A stretch of DNA of 8,976 nt from a candidate division WWE3 bacterium (GTDB lineage Bacteria; Patescibacteriota; WWE3; UBA101185; UBA10185), in assembly GCA_003564915.1 (NCBI GenBank), contig PXDX01000052.1, positions 1-8,976 on the forward strand, given 5' to 3'. Positions 1-6,579 of the stretch are shown here, in pieces (the stretch's first letter is position 1; every line of letters starts with the position of its first letter). Both the position numbers and the translations under genes were made by a program. The notes below the pieces were generated by a model. It did not search any database, was not told where the DNA came from, and saw only the letters and a program-made list of their open reading frames with translations.

Positions 1-141
1 ACCCGCACCTATGATCTCACCGTTCTTCACCAATACACGGCCTGTACGCACCTCTAAAAGAGAACGATCACACAAAAGGCAAGCTTGCCTCATAAACTCG
101 ATATCTTCTAAATCTATTTTTCGCTCACAATCTTCCGGCAT
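1..141 (-). CDS. CMP/dCMP-type deaminase, N-terminal fragment (runs off the window)
   Basis: Only the first 47 codons are present and the frame is open to the window edge. The visible part reads as the first helix and first two strands of the cytidine/deoxycytidylate deaminase fold. An FMRQA helix start (residues 16-20) is followed by RTGRVLVKNGEIIGAG (residues 32-47), which matches the family pattern of a V-G-A-V-I-V-K-[DN]-G-x-I-I-x-x-G strand pair before the zinc site. The zinc-binding HAE and PCxxC motifs would lie beyond the edge, so activity cannot be judged. The family hydrolytically deaminates cytosine nucleotides or related amines. The ATG at 141 is the first in-frame start and overlaps the end of the HIT gene by 28 bp; no Shine-Dalgarno sequence is visible. 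An internal ATG at 93 would leave almost no sequence before the domain, so it is less likely. RibD-type or tRNA-type deaminases of the same superfamily are alternatives. Confidence 0.6.
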   Translation of the reverse strand, partial: MPEDCERKIDLEDIEFMRQACLLCDRSLLEVRTGRVLVKNGEIIGAG

Positions 142-635
142 ATTTTTCGCAGTTTGGCAGCCATTTCTACAGGAGAAACCTCAATATCCTGAAATTTATA
201 AGTAAAGCCAAAATTCCTATATTCCATGAATTCTTCGGTTACTGGAAGCAGGTGGATATGAAGATGCTTCAAACTGCTCCCCGATGTTTTAGTACCTTCG
301 CGATACAATAAATTCAGGTCTTTAATTTTCAGACCCTTTCTTAGAATTTCAAATCCCAGAGAAGTTAGATGGTGTACTGATGCCCACTCTTCTCCCGTAA
401 GGTGTGAAACCTTCTCAACATGGCGCCTTGGAACTATCATTAGATGGCCTTCCGTATAAGGAAATAAATTTACGGTTAGTACAACTTCGCTGTCTTCATA
501 AATAATGTACTTTTCTTTTAGATCGCAAAAAGGACACTTGGTTACCGTACTTGCAATATCACTGTACCAACGGGATTTTCTGGCGTTTTTCTGTGCCTCT
601 TCGGAATAAGGGTCGCCTGCTTTCTTATTTGCCAT
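114..635 (-). CDS. HIT-family protein (nucleotide hydrolase/phosphorylase-like)
   Basis: This 173-residue protein carries the histidine-triad signature HLHIHLL at residues 124-130; the central histidine (H126 or H128) should form the nucleotidyl-enzyme intermediate. A CPFC pair at 34-37 resembles the zinc-binding pair of HINT/Ap4A-phosphorylase-type HIT proteins. NLFPYTEGHLMIVPRRHV (56-73) is the usual nucleotide-pocket stretch. The residues before the triad (SGSSLKHLHIH) recall actinobacterial Ap4A-phosphorylase-like HIT proteins rather than short HINT proteins. The family cleaves or transfers nucleoside monophosphates from dinucleoside polyphosphates, nucleotide sugars or adenylated compounds; the substrate here cannot be told. 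The first 33 residues are a polar, charged extension before the domain. The start overlaps the end of the upstream cytidylyltransferase gene by 11 bp and the 3' end overlaps the deaminase start, so all three are probably cotranscribed and translationally coupled. Confidence 0.9.
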   Translation of the reverse strand: MANKKAGDPYSEEAQKNARKSRWYSDIASTVTKCPFCDLKEKYIIYEDSEVVLTVNLFPYTEGHLMIVPRRHVEKVSHLTGEEWASVHHLTSLGFEILRKGLKIKDLNLLYREGTKTSGSSLKHLHIHLLPVTEEFMEYRNFGFTYKFQDIEVSPVEMAAKLRKICRKIVSEK

Positions 636-1881
636 TTAATCGTGACCTTTCATTCAATATATCTTCGTAAAGATCCTTCCTCATGCAGTCCTTAAAAATA
701 TCCTGTACTTTTTCGTAAGCTAGTTTGTCTATTATGGCAGATGCCGAAATACTGGAAGCTTGTTTAGGTCCGCGAATTACTTTACCCCCATATTCGGTAA
801 CAAATTTATATTCGGGACTCTCTTTGTAACCTTTATTCCAAGAGTCCTTAACAGTATAAAATACTGAGGGTCTTAGATTCTGTAAGGACTTCAAAACATC
901 CACGTCAGGAAAAATGACCACTCTATCCACTACATCCAAACTGGCTAGAACATATGCTCTGGAAGTCTCGGATATTACCGGCCGTCCAATTCCTTTAAGT
1001 TTTTTTACAGCTTCATCGGAAGGAATTCCCACTACCAAAAAATCCCCATGTAAAGCGGCTTTTTCAATGAACCGAACATGCCCTACATGAAGAAGGTCGT
1101 AAGAGCCGGAAACAAAAACAACTTTGCGATCGTTTCTCTCACTCTCAACGCGTAGATCCTTTAAAGAAGATGGCTCCACGATCAGATCGCCGGCATTAAA
1201 AGCAAAAAGATTACGCGGTTTTTGTAAGCCAAAATCAACCGGAGACAGTGTTCCCGAAAAATTAAAATGCAAATTTTCAAATTTGCTGTGTAAATATCTT
1301 TGTAAAATCTGAGTGAATCTAATATCCGCTATTTCACCTACGAGATCTGATATTCTGTAATAGGGTTCATAAATAGGATCGCGATAAACCCCGCCACCAT
1401 ACATATCCAGAACGATCTGATCCTGGGAGTTGCGTAATCCAGATTTCCAGTCATTTTCCGATGTAAAAAAGGTATCCGGCTGAAGCATGACAAGAGCTGC
1501 GTGAGGTCTGTCGTTATCCACAAGAGTCACATAGTCAACGGAACGAAAGTAACTTACCAATTCCGCACGAATATTTTCCGGCAAAAGGGGATATTTATCA
1601 CCTTTTATACGATGGTCCGAAATATCAGAGGAAATACCAACTACCAGCACATCGCCGGCAGATTTAGCGTCTGCAAGGTATCTGCAATGACCCGGGTTTA
1701 TAAGATCAAAGGACCCGATCGTGAATACAATCTTCTTACCTTCCTTCTTGAATTTCTTGGAGATTTTCTGAAGATCTTTGAATTCTAAAAACTTCTTGGA
1801 TCTGTTTCTACTAAGAGATCTTTTAGATGCTTTTCGGGATTCAATTCTAATTCCATCACGACTTTTTTTAGACTTTCCCAT
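625..1881 (-). CDS. Tandem cytidylyltransferase-like protein (two nucleotidyltransferase domains, first one degenerate)
   Basis: This 418-residue protein has two copies of the cytidylyltransferase-like Rossmann domain. Domain 1 (about 50-200) has GSFDLINPGH at 56-65, where the catalytic HxGH reads NPGH, and no clear C-terminal S/T-x-S-x-x-I motif. Domain 2 (about 252-390) keeps GSYDLLHVGH (259-268) with an intact HVGH, a KG pair (296-297) and SSISASAII (376-384), equivalent to the ISSTxI signature. Family members transfer CMP or AMP from a nucleoside triphosphate to a phosphorylated substrate: HldE C-terminal domain, TagD/glycerol-3-phosphate, phosphoethanolamine. The two-domain layout recalls eukaryotic ethanolamine-phosphate cytidylyltransferase, but the substrate is unknown. 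Residues 1-30 are a basic leader with 13 K/R and 7 Ser. No Shine-Dalgarno sequence precedes the ATG; an extended -10 box ends 7 nt before it. It is the first gene of an overlapping operon with the HIT and deaminase genes. Confidence 0.85.
   Translation of the reverse strand: MGKSKKSRDGIRIESRKASKRSLSRNRSKKFLEFKDLQKISKKFKKEGKKIVFTIGSFDLINPGHCRYLADAKSAGDVLVVGISSDISDHRIKGDKYPLLPENIRAELVSYFRSVDYVTLVDNDRPHAALVMLQPDTFFTSENDWKSGLRNSQDQIVLDMYGGGVYRDPIYEPYYRISDLVGEIADIRFTQILQRYLHSKFENLHFNFSGTLSPVDFGLQKPRNLFAFNAGDLIVEPSSLKDLRVESERNDRKVVFVSGSYDLLHVGHVRFIEKAALHGDFLVVGIPSDEAVKKLKGIGRPVISETSRAYVLASLDVVDRVVIFPDVDVLKSLQNLRPSVFYTVKDSWNKGYKESPEYKFVTEYGGKVIRGPKQASSISASAIIDKLAYEKVQDIFKDCMRKDLYEDILNERSRLNGK
645..650 (-). 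promoter_or_regulatory. Weak ribosome binding site for the HIT gene
   Basis: AAAGGT lies 9 nt before the ATG at 635, within the last codons of the upstream gene. It is a partial Shine-Dalgarno match at reasonable spacing and supports the start at 635 for this internal operon gene. Confidence 0.45.
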
Positions 1882-1888
1882 CTAAAAA

Positions 1889-1897
1889 ATTTTAGCA
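1889..1897 (-). promoter_or_regulatory. Extended -10 promoter of the cytidylyltransferase operon, probably leaderless
   Basis: On the minus strand TGCTAAAAT is a full TGn extended -10 element. It ends 7 nt before the ATG at 1881, so the predicted transcription start falls on or within a base or two of the start codon. No good -35 hexamer is seen at 16-18 bp, which extended -10 promoters tolerate. The 72-bp gap to topA is otherwise A+T-rich with a short repeated TTTTTGAAT. Confidence 0.5.
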
Positions 1898-1953
1898 TAA
1901 CGACATTCAAAAATTCAGAATTCAAAAAGCTTGAAAATAAAAATTAAATCTAT

Positions 1954-4092
1954 TTAAGAGGAGTCGTTATCGTCCTCGGATTTGCCGGCCGGATTCTTCC
2001 AGGACGACCAATCACAATCAGGGTATCTGCTGCACCCAAAAAATTCTCTTCCCTTTGCTTTTTTGCGGATCACATCTCCCTCACCGCATTCAGGGCATTT
2101 AACACCTACCTTGTCCAGATAAGGTTTAGTATTTTTGCACTTCGGATAATTGCTGCAGGCTAAAAACTTTCCATATCTTCCTCGTTTTAAAATGAAAACG
2201 CCATCATCACATTTATCGCATTTTCCAAACTCGGTAACCTCTTCTCCGTCGTCGTTGTAGACTTTGTCTTTCTCCACGGGTTCTGCATATTCGCAGTCAG
2301 GATATCCGGAACAGCTCAGAAACTTACCGTACTTACCCAGTTTTACAACCATTTTATGGGTTTTACATTCAGGACAGATCTGATCAGTTTCTTCAAGTGT
2401 GATCACATCTCTTTTGTTTAGCTCCTTATCTTTAACTTCAAGCTTACTCTGAAAGGGATCAAAAAACTCTCGAATGACCTTTGGCCATTCCTTTTCACCT
2501 TCTGCGATTTCGTCTAATTCGTTCTCCATATCCGCAGTAAAGTCATAATCAATAACAGATGGAAAATGTTCAACCAAAAGATCTGTCACTACATAGGCAA
2601 CATCTTCGGGAACAAAGTAACGTCCGTCCTTTGTAACATACCGGCGCGATTGGATAGTTGAAATTGTGGGTGCGTAAGTCGAGGGTCTCCCGATTCCCAG
2701 TTTTTCCAACTCTTTGATCAGGGTTGCATCCGAGTATCTTGCGGGCGGTTGAGTAAAATGCTGACTCTTTATTATTTCTTTGACTTTTAGAACGGCTCCT
2801 TTTTTTACTTCCGGAAGCTGGACTAAATCTCCTAAGGAGGAAGCAACACCGAATTTTTCTCCAACCGCAAGCCACCCTTTAAATCTTATAATTGAACCTG
2901 TTGCGCGCAGTAAATACTTCTCCCCGGACTCTACATCTATCCGGGTTTGGTCATACACTGCGGATACAGATTGGCATTCTAAAGACCTTTGTCTTATTAA
3001 TGAGTATAATTTTAGCTCATCGCCTTTAAGTTTAATTTTTTGAGGGTCGTTTTTTACATTAGTAGGTCGAATAGCCTCATGTGCTTCCTGCGCTCCCTTC
3101 GATTTGGTCTTAAAAAATCTGGGCTTTTCGGGTATATATTTACTACCTAATTCTTTACTTAGAAAATCTCTGGCACTATTAACGAATGAGGGAGACAAAC
3201 TTAGAGAGTCGGTTCTGTGGTATGTTATATGGCCCTTTTCAAAAAGTTTCTGAGCTGCCCGCATGGTTCTTTTTGCAGTAAAACCAAATAGATTCGAAGC
3301 CGAACTCTGTAATGTTGAAGTCTTAAAGGGAGCGGGTACTTTCCTTTTTCTTTGTGATTTCTTGACTTCCGATACTGTGTGATTAGCGTCATGAAGATCT
3401 TTTTCGATTTTTTCCGCCTGTTTCTGATCAGAGATCTTTATCTTCTTTTTACCTTTTTTTAATAGCTCTGCTGTGAATTGCTCATCATCTTTAGTCAAAA
3501 AATCAATCTCGATTGTCCAATACTCTTCGCTCTCAAAAGCTTTTCTTTCGCGCTCCTTTTCCACAATAAGACGAACCGCCACACTTTGCACTCTTCCTGC
3601 GGAAAGTCCGTACCTTACTTTCTTCCAAAGTAAGGGCGATAGTTTATATCCCACTAAGCGATCCAAAACTCTACGCGCCTGCTGGGAGTCTACCAAATCC
3701 TCATTGATCGCGGTCGGATCCTTGAAAGCTTCTTTTACCGCTTCTTCGGTCAACTCATGAAAAAAGACCCGTGCAAATTTCTGATCCTTGTTTTTTTGCG
3801 ACAATAGATCCTTTAGGTGCCAAGCTATTGCTTCTCCTTCCCTATCAGGGTCGGTCGCTAAAATTATGCGATCAGCTTTTTTTGCTTGTTTCCTAAGCTC
3901 CGTCAATACCTTTTTAGCCTTAGAAGGTACTTCGTATTCAGGGGAGAAATCTTTTTCCACATCTACACCCAAACCTTTTTTAGGCAGATCTCGAACATGT
4001 CCCTTTGAAGAAACTACTGTAAATTTATCCTTAGACAAAAATTTTGAAAGCGTTTTCGCTTTTGTTGGGGATTCCACAATTACCAAATCCAT
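1954..4092 (-). CDS. topA: DNA topoisomerase I (type IA)
   Basis: TopA relaxes negative supercoils through a 5'-phosphotyrosyl intermediate. With the ATG at 4092 the protein has 712 residues and begins MDLVIVESPTKAKTL, the usual TopA N-terminus. The Toprim domain shows the metal site DPDREGE at 81-87 and the conserved acid E7. SAGRVQSVAVRLI (164-176) follows. The catalytic tyrosine is Y291 in GHITYHRTDS, where His replaces the common Met after Tyr. EAHEAIRPT (336-344) and GIGRPSTYAPTI (466-477) are strongly conserved. Three C4 zinc ribbons follow: C573/C576/C594/C600, C625/C628/C646/C652 and C666/C669/C687/C693, then a short acidic tail. It is shorter than the 865-residue E. coli enzyme but complete. 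An upstream in-frame TTG at 4128 would add 12 residues, but that TTG is part of a perfect -35 box, so the ATG is preferred. It appears to have its own promoter. Confidence 0.96.
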   Translation of the reverse strand: MDLVIVESPTKAKTLSKFLSKDKFTVVSSKGHVRDLPKKGLGVDVEKDFSPEYEVPSKAKKVLTELRKQAKKADRIILATDPDREGEAIAWHLKDLLSQKNKDQKFARVFFHELTEEAVKEAFKDPTAINEDLVDSQQARRVLDRLVGYKLSPLLWKKVRYGLSAGRVQSVAVRLIVEKERERKAFESEEYWTIEIDFLTKDDEQFTAELLKKGKKKIKISDQKQAEKIEKDLHDANHTVSEVKKSQRKRKVPAPFKTSTLQSSASNLFGFTAKRTMRAAQKLFEKGHITYHRTDSLSLSPSFVNSARDFLSKELGSKYIPEKPRFFKTKSKGAQEAHEAIRPTNVKNDPQKIKLKGDELKLYSLIRQRSLECQSVSAVYDQTRIDVESGEKYLLRATGSIIRFKGWLAVGEKFGVASSLGDLVQLPEVKKGAVLKVKEIIKSQHFTQPPARYSDATLIKELEKLGIGRPSTYAPTISTIQSRRYVTKDGRYFVPEDVAYVVTDLLVEHFPSVIDYDFTADMENELDEIAEGEKEWPKVIREFFDPFQSKLEVKDKELNKRDVITLEETDQICPECKTHKMVVKLGKYGKFLSCSGYPDCEYAEPVEKDKVYNDDGEEVTEFGKCDKCDDGVFILKRGRYGKFLACSNYPKCKNTKPYLDKVGVKCPECGEGDVIRKKAKGREFFGCSRYPDCDWSSWKNPAGKSEDDNDSS

Positions 4093-4100
4093 ACATAGAA

Positions 4101-4128
4101 AGATTACGTATTTAAGAGATTTTGTCAA
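4101..4128 (-). promoter_or_regulatory. topA promoter, probably leaderless
   Basis: On the minus strand a consensus -35 TTGACA (4128-4123) is followed after 16 bp by a -10 TAATCT (4106-4101). The -10 ends 8 nt before the ATG at 4092 and no Shine-Dalgarno sequence lies between, so the message would have little or no 5' leader. The site sits in the 127-bp gap after mrdA, which makes topA an independent transcription unit even if some readthrough occurs. Confidence 0.6.
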
Positions 4129-4219
4129 ATCAAACTTTTAAAAGAGAGTTTCCGAGAGTATCGGCAAAGCTAATCTAAAGCGCAAAACAATTTTAAAACG
4201 GATCCATAAAAGGTTGGTT

Positions 4220-6127
4220 TTACTTACTGAACCAATAATCAAACAGCTCTCTGGCTATCGGGGCTGCATCCCCCGCTCCCCCACCCCCACCTTCGAGAAA
4301 CACCGTCAGAGATATTTCGGGATTTTCATAAGGACCCCAAACCGTAAAAAGAGCGTGAGTCCTTTCTCTGCCCTGAGTATCCGTATATTCAGATGTTCCT
4401 GTTTTACCTGCTATGTCAATGCCAAATAATGAAGGGAAATCAAAAAAGGGATAGCCGGTACCTCCCGGCTCGGCTGCCCGCTTCAAGCCTTCCCTTATAT
4501 ATGCCATGGTGGTTTCGGACGTAAGATCCTGAGCTAAAATATTTTTCTCAGGTACATCTCCTCCTATGGATGCTACAACGCGTGGGCTGATCAACTCACC
4601 TCCATTGGCAAAATAAGAAGTCACCATATTTATCTGCAGCGGGGTGGCCAAAAAATCCCCTTGCCCAATAGATGTAATATATGTATCTCCCAGATACCAA
4701 TCCTTATAACCCTCGTAAGGTACAAACCCTTCTTCTTCCCCCGGAATATCGATCCCCGTCTTAGAGCCATAACCAAAAAGAGAAGCCCATTTGTTGATGC
4801 GTTCAATACCCAAGCCACGAACTCCTTCGTATCCGCCGCCCATTATATAGAAATAAGGGTCATTACTTACCTGGATCGCCCGCAAAAGATCTACGGTACC
4901 ATGCCCATCCAACTTCCAATTCCTAAAAGTATATCCCGCAACCGAGATGTAGCCGGGACAAAAAATGGTATCGTAAGGAGTCGCTACCCCCTCTTCCAAG
5001 ATTGCCGATCCCATTACCATTTTAAAAATCGAACCCGGTGCGTAGGTTCCGGCGATCGCTCGATTAAAGAAGGGGAACTTACCTGATCTTTCGATTTCCA
5101 CCAATTCTTCTGTAGTTATATCGGAGACCATCTTCTGCGAATCAAATGAAGGATAATTCACTAAAGCCAATATCCCTCCGCTGCTGGGGTCTTGGGCTAT
5201 AACAACTCCCGCATCCGCTTTGGAATCAGGACCCGTTACAGCTTCCTCCAGAAGATCGAATGCCAATTTCTGGAGACCAAGATCCACATACAATATAATG
5301 CTTTGTCCGGGTACCGGATCGGATGTGTCAAATTCTTGTATCTTCTCGTTCCGAGAATTGACTTGAATTATTTTACTGCCGGGAATACCTTGCAAATACT
5401 CGTCGTAATGTTGCTCTATCCCGCCCTTACCCTCTACCACCGGCGAAAGACTTACGGGAGAAAGACCCGTATAGCCAATCAGATGCGCAAATTCCTTTGG
5501 ATAGATATACTCTCGAGAAGTATAGGACAAGACATCCAGAGCAGGATAGTTTCTTGATTCCACAATAATTATTTCATCCTTCCCAATATCCTCGGCAATG
5601 ACCATGGTTTCCGAAGAGATCTTCTCCAACATTGAGATCAGCTCCACTGCATTTAAAGGTATCTCATTTGAGATATCAGATATTATGTTCTTACACAAAC
5701 TTAGGTCATCTCCTATTGAGCACAGAGGAACATTCAATATCAAGTTGAACGTCGGACGGTTACGGGCTAAAACTTCTCCATTGCGGTCATAAATAACTCC
5801 ACGGGGAGAGGGAATGGTATAAGAGCGGGTTCTGTTCCTTTGCGCGAGAGCTAAATACTCCGAGGAACCCAAAACCTGCAAATTGAATGCTCTGGCAACA
5901 AAAACTAAAGTTGTAAGAAACATAAGGATAAGCAAGCCGAAAAGCTGCCAATCATTTGATGGGAAAAGCTTGGATCCTTTAACTACTTTTTCATTAACCG
6001 GCGTAACATCATCCAATCTTAAACCCAATGATCTTCCTAAATTACCGGTCTTCAATCTGTGCAAAATCTTTATTAGAGTACTTTTGCGAGAGCTTTTTTT
6101 GATCTCATCAAGTAAATTTCTGCTCAC
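4220..6127 (-). CDS. mrdA: Penicillin-binding protein 2 (elongasome D,D-transpeptidase)
   Basis: This class B PBP cross-links lateral-wall peptidoglycan with the Mre proteins. From the GTG at 6127 the protein has 635 residues. It has a cytoplasmic basic N-terminus of about 59 residues, one membrane anchor (about 60-82), a pedestal domain with RGVIYDRNGEVLA (109-121), and a transpeptidase domain. The motifs are S366-I-F-K369 (nucleophile), S421-N-D (the S-x-D form typical of PBP2) and K575-T-G. GYGSKTGIDIPGE (453-465) is also typical. The C-terminus ends with a Gly-rich LEGGGGG stretch, common in this family. The frame is open upstream to an ATG at 6172, but a near-perfect Shine-Dalgarno sequence just before the GTG fixes the start. 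It is the last gene of the mre operon and overlaps mreD by 20 bp. No rodA follows. Confidence 0.95.
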   Translation of the reverse strand: MSRNLLDEIKKSSRKSTLIKILHRLKTGNLGRSLGLRLDDVTPVNEKVVKGSKLFPSNDWQLFGLLILMFLTTLVFVARAFNLQVLGSSEYLALAQRNRTRSYTIPSPRGVIYDRNGEVLARNRPTFNLILNVPLCSIGDDLSLCKNIISDISNEIPLNAVELISMLEKISSETMVIAEDIGKDEIIIVESRNYPALDVLSYTSREYIYPKEFAHLIGYTGLSPVSLSPVVEGKGGIEQHYDEYLQGIPGSKIIQVNSRNEKIQEFDTSDPVPGQSIILYVDLGLQKLAFDLLEEAVTGPDSKADAGVVIAQDPSSGGILALVNYPSFDSQKMVSDITTEELVEIERSGKFPFFNRAIAGTYAPGSIFKMVMGSAILEEGVATPYDTIFCPGYISVAGYTFRNWKLDGHGTVDLLRAIQVSNDPYFYIMGGGYEGVRGLGIERINKWASLFGYGSKTGIDIPGEEEGFVPYEGYKDWYLGDTYITSIGQGDFLATPLQINMVTSYFANGGELISPRVVASIGGDVPEKNILAQDLTSETTMAYIREGLKRAAEPGGTGYPFFDFPSLFGIDIAGKTGTSEYTDTQGRERTHALFTVWGPYENPEISLTVFLEGGGGGAGDAAPIARELFDYWFSK

Positions 6128-6578
6128 CCGACCTCCTTCCAACAATAAAATACAAAAAGAAAAAACTAACATAATTTAGAACAAAGAAAATTAGAAAAGA
6201 AGTGCCAATTATATTTAAGGAACCCAGAAGGACCAAGACCCAAACTCCGCTAAAAACAAGAGAAGACAGTATATAAAGTAAAAAATTATCGAAAAAGCGT
6301 GTCTGTACTATTCTGGTGACAAGTAGTGTCACTAAAAAAACAAATGAAGATAGCCCTAGAATAGTACCGACCGCAATATCCAAAAGCAAACCACCTACAA
6401 AAGCGCTAAAATAAGAATCTTTGATTTTCTTTACGGCCAAAAAGGATAAAGCTATTGAGAACGGGAGTACCGGAGACAAGATCTGAGGAAAAACAGCCGG
6501 CAAAAAAGAGGTCTGGATTAAAACCAAGAGTAGATTAATTATGAAAATCAATGTATTTCTTTGCCAATCCCAATTCAT
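6108..6578 (-). CDS. mreD: Rod shape-determining protein MreD
   Basis: This 156-residue, very hydrophobic protein has about six predicted membrane segments (roughly 8-28, 33-50, 57-70, 72-92, 98-121 and 127-147). The signature is AFVGGLLLDI (59-68), the conserved MreD stretch (F-x-x-G-L-x-x-D) at the third segment. Length and topology fit MreD, which links MreC, PBP2 and RodA in the membrane during elongation. The ATG is 1 nt after the mreC stop codon, and the end overlaps mrdA by 20 bp. No good Shine-Dalgarno sequence is visible, so translation is probably coupled to mreC. Sequence conservation in MreD is low; the identification rests on the motif, the hydrophobicity and the position between mreC and mrdA. 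Confidence 0.88.
   Translation of the reverse strand: MNWDWQRNTLIFIINLLLVLIQTSFLPAVFPQILSPVLPFSIALSFLAVKKIKDSYFSAFVGGLLLDIAVGTILGLSSFVFLVTLLVTRIVQTRFFDNFLLYILSSLVFSGVWVLVLLGSLNIIGTSFLIFFVLNYVSFFFLYFIVGRRSGEQKFT
6131..6140 (-). promoter_or_regulatory. Strong Shine-Dalgarno sequence for mrdA, inside mreD
   Basis: GGAAGGAGGT on the minus strand lies 3 nt before the GTG at 6127. It is the best Shine-Dalgarno match in the window and decides the start over the longer open frame. It also encodes the C-terminal Gly-Arg-Arg region of MreD, so it is both coding sequence and ribosome binding site. Confidence 0.8.
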
Positions 6579-6579
6579 T

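Noticed and set aside
1958..1977. Possible terminator at the end of topA (GAGGA/TCCTC stem, 10-nt loop, then a T-rich stretch)
   Set aside because: The stem has only 5 bp, lies within the last codons and the T-rich stretch is interrupted. Nearby TTCAA/TTGAA pairing at 1921-1935 is equally weak and A+T-only in character.
2829..2840. Palindrome around CCTAAGG as a ribosome or regulator site
   Set aside because: It lies in the middle of topA, and on the coding strand reads as ordinary Ser-Leu-Gly codons with no start codon in position.
4149..4168. Possible terminator between mrdA and topA (CCGA/TCGG stem with flanking TTT/AAA)
   Set aside because: The 4-bp core stem with a bulged extension is not followed by an uninterrupted T-run on the minus strand, so it may be chance pairing.
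4661..5086. Plus-strand open frame of 141 codons opposite mrdA
   Set aside because: It is antisense to the conserved transpeptidase domain of PBP2, with no recognisable domain or start signal.
6128..6172. Longer PBP2 start at ATG 6172
   Set aside because: The extra 15 residues are encoded by the mreD 3' end and the mrdA Shine-Dalgarno sequence; no ribosome binding site precedes 6172.
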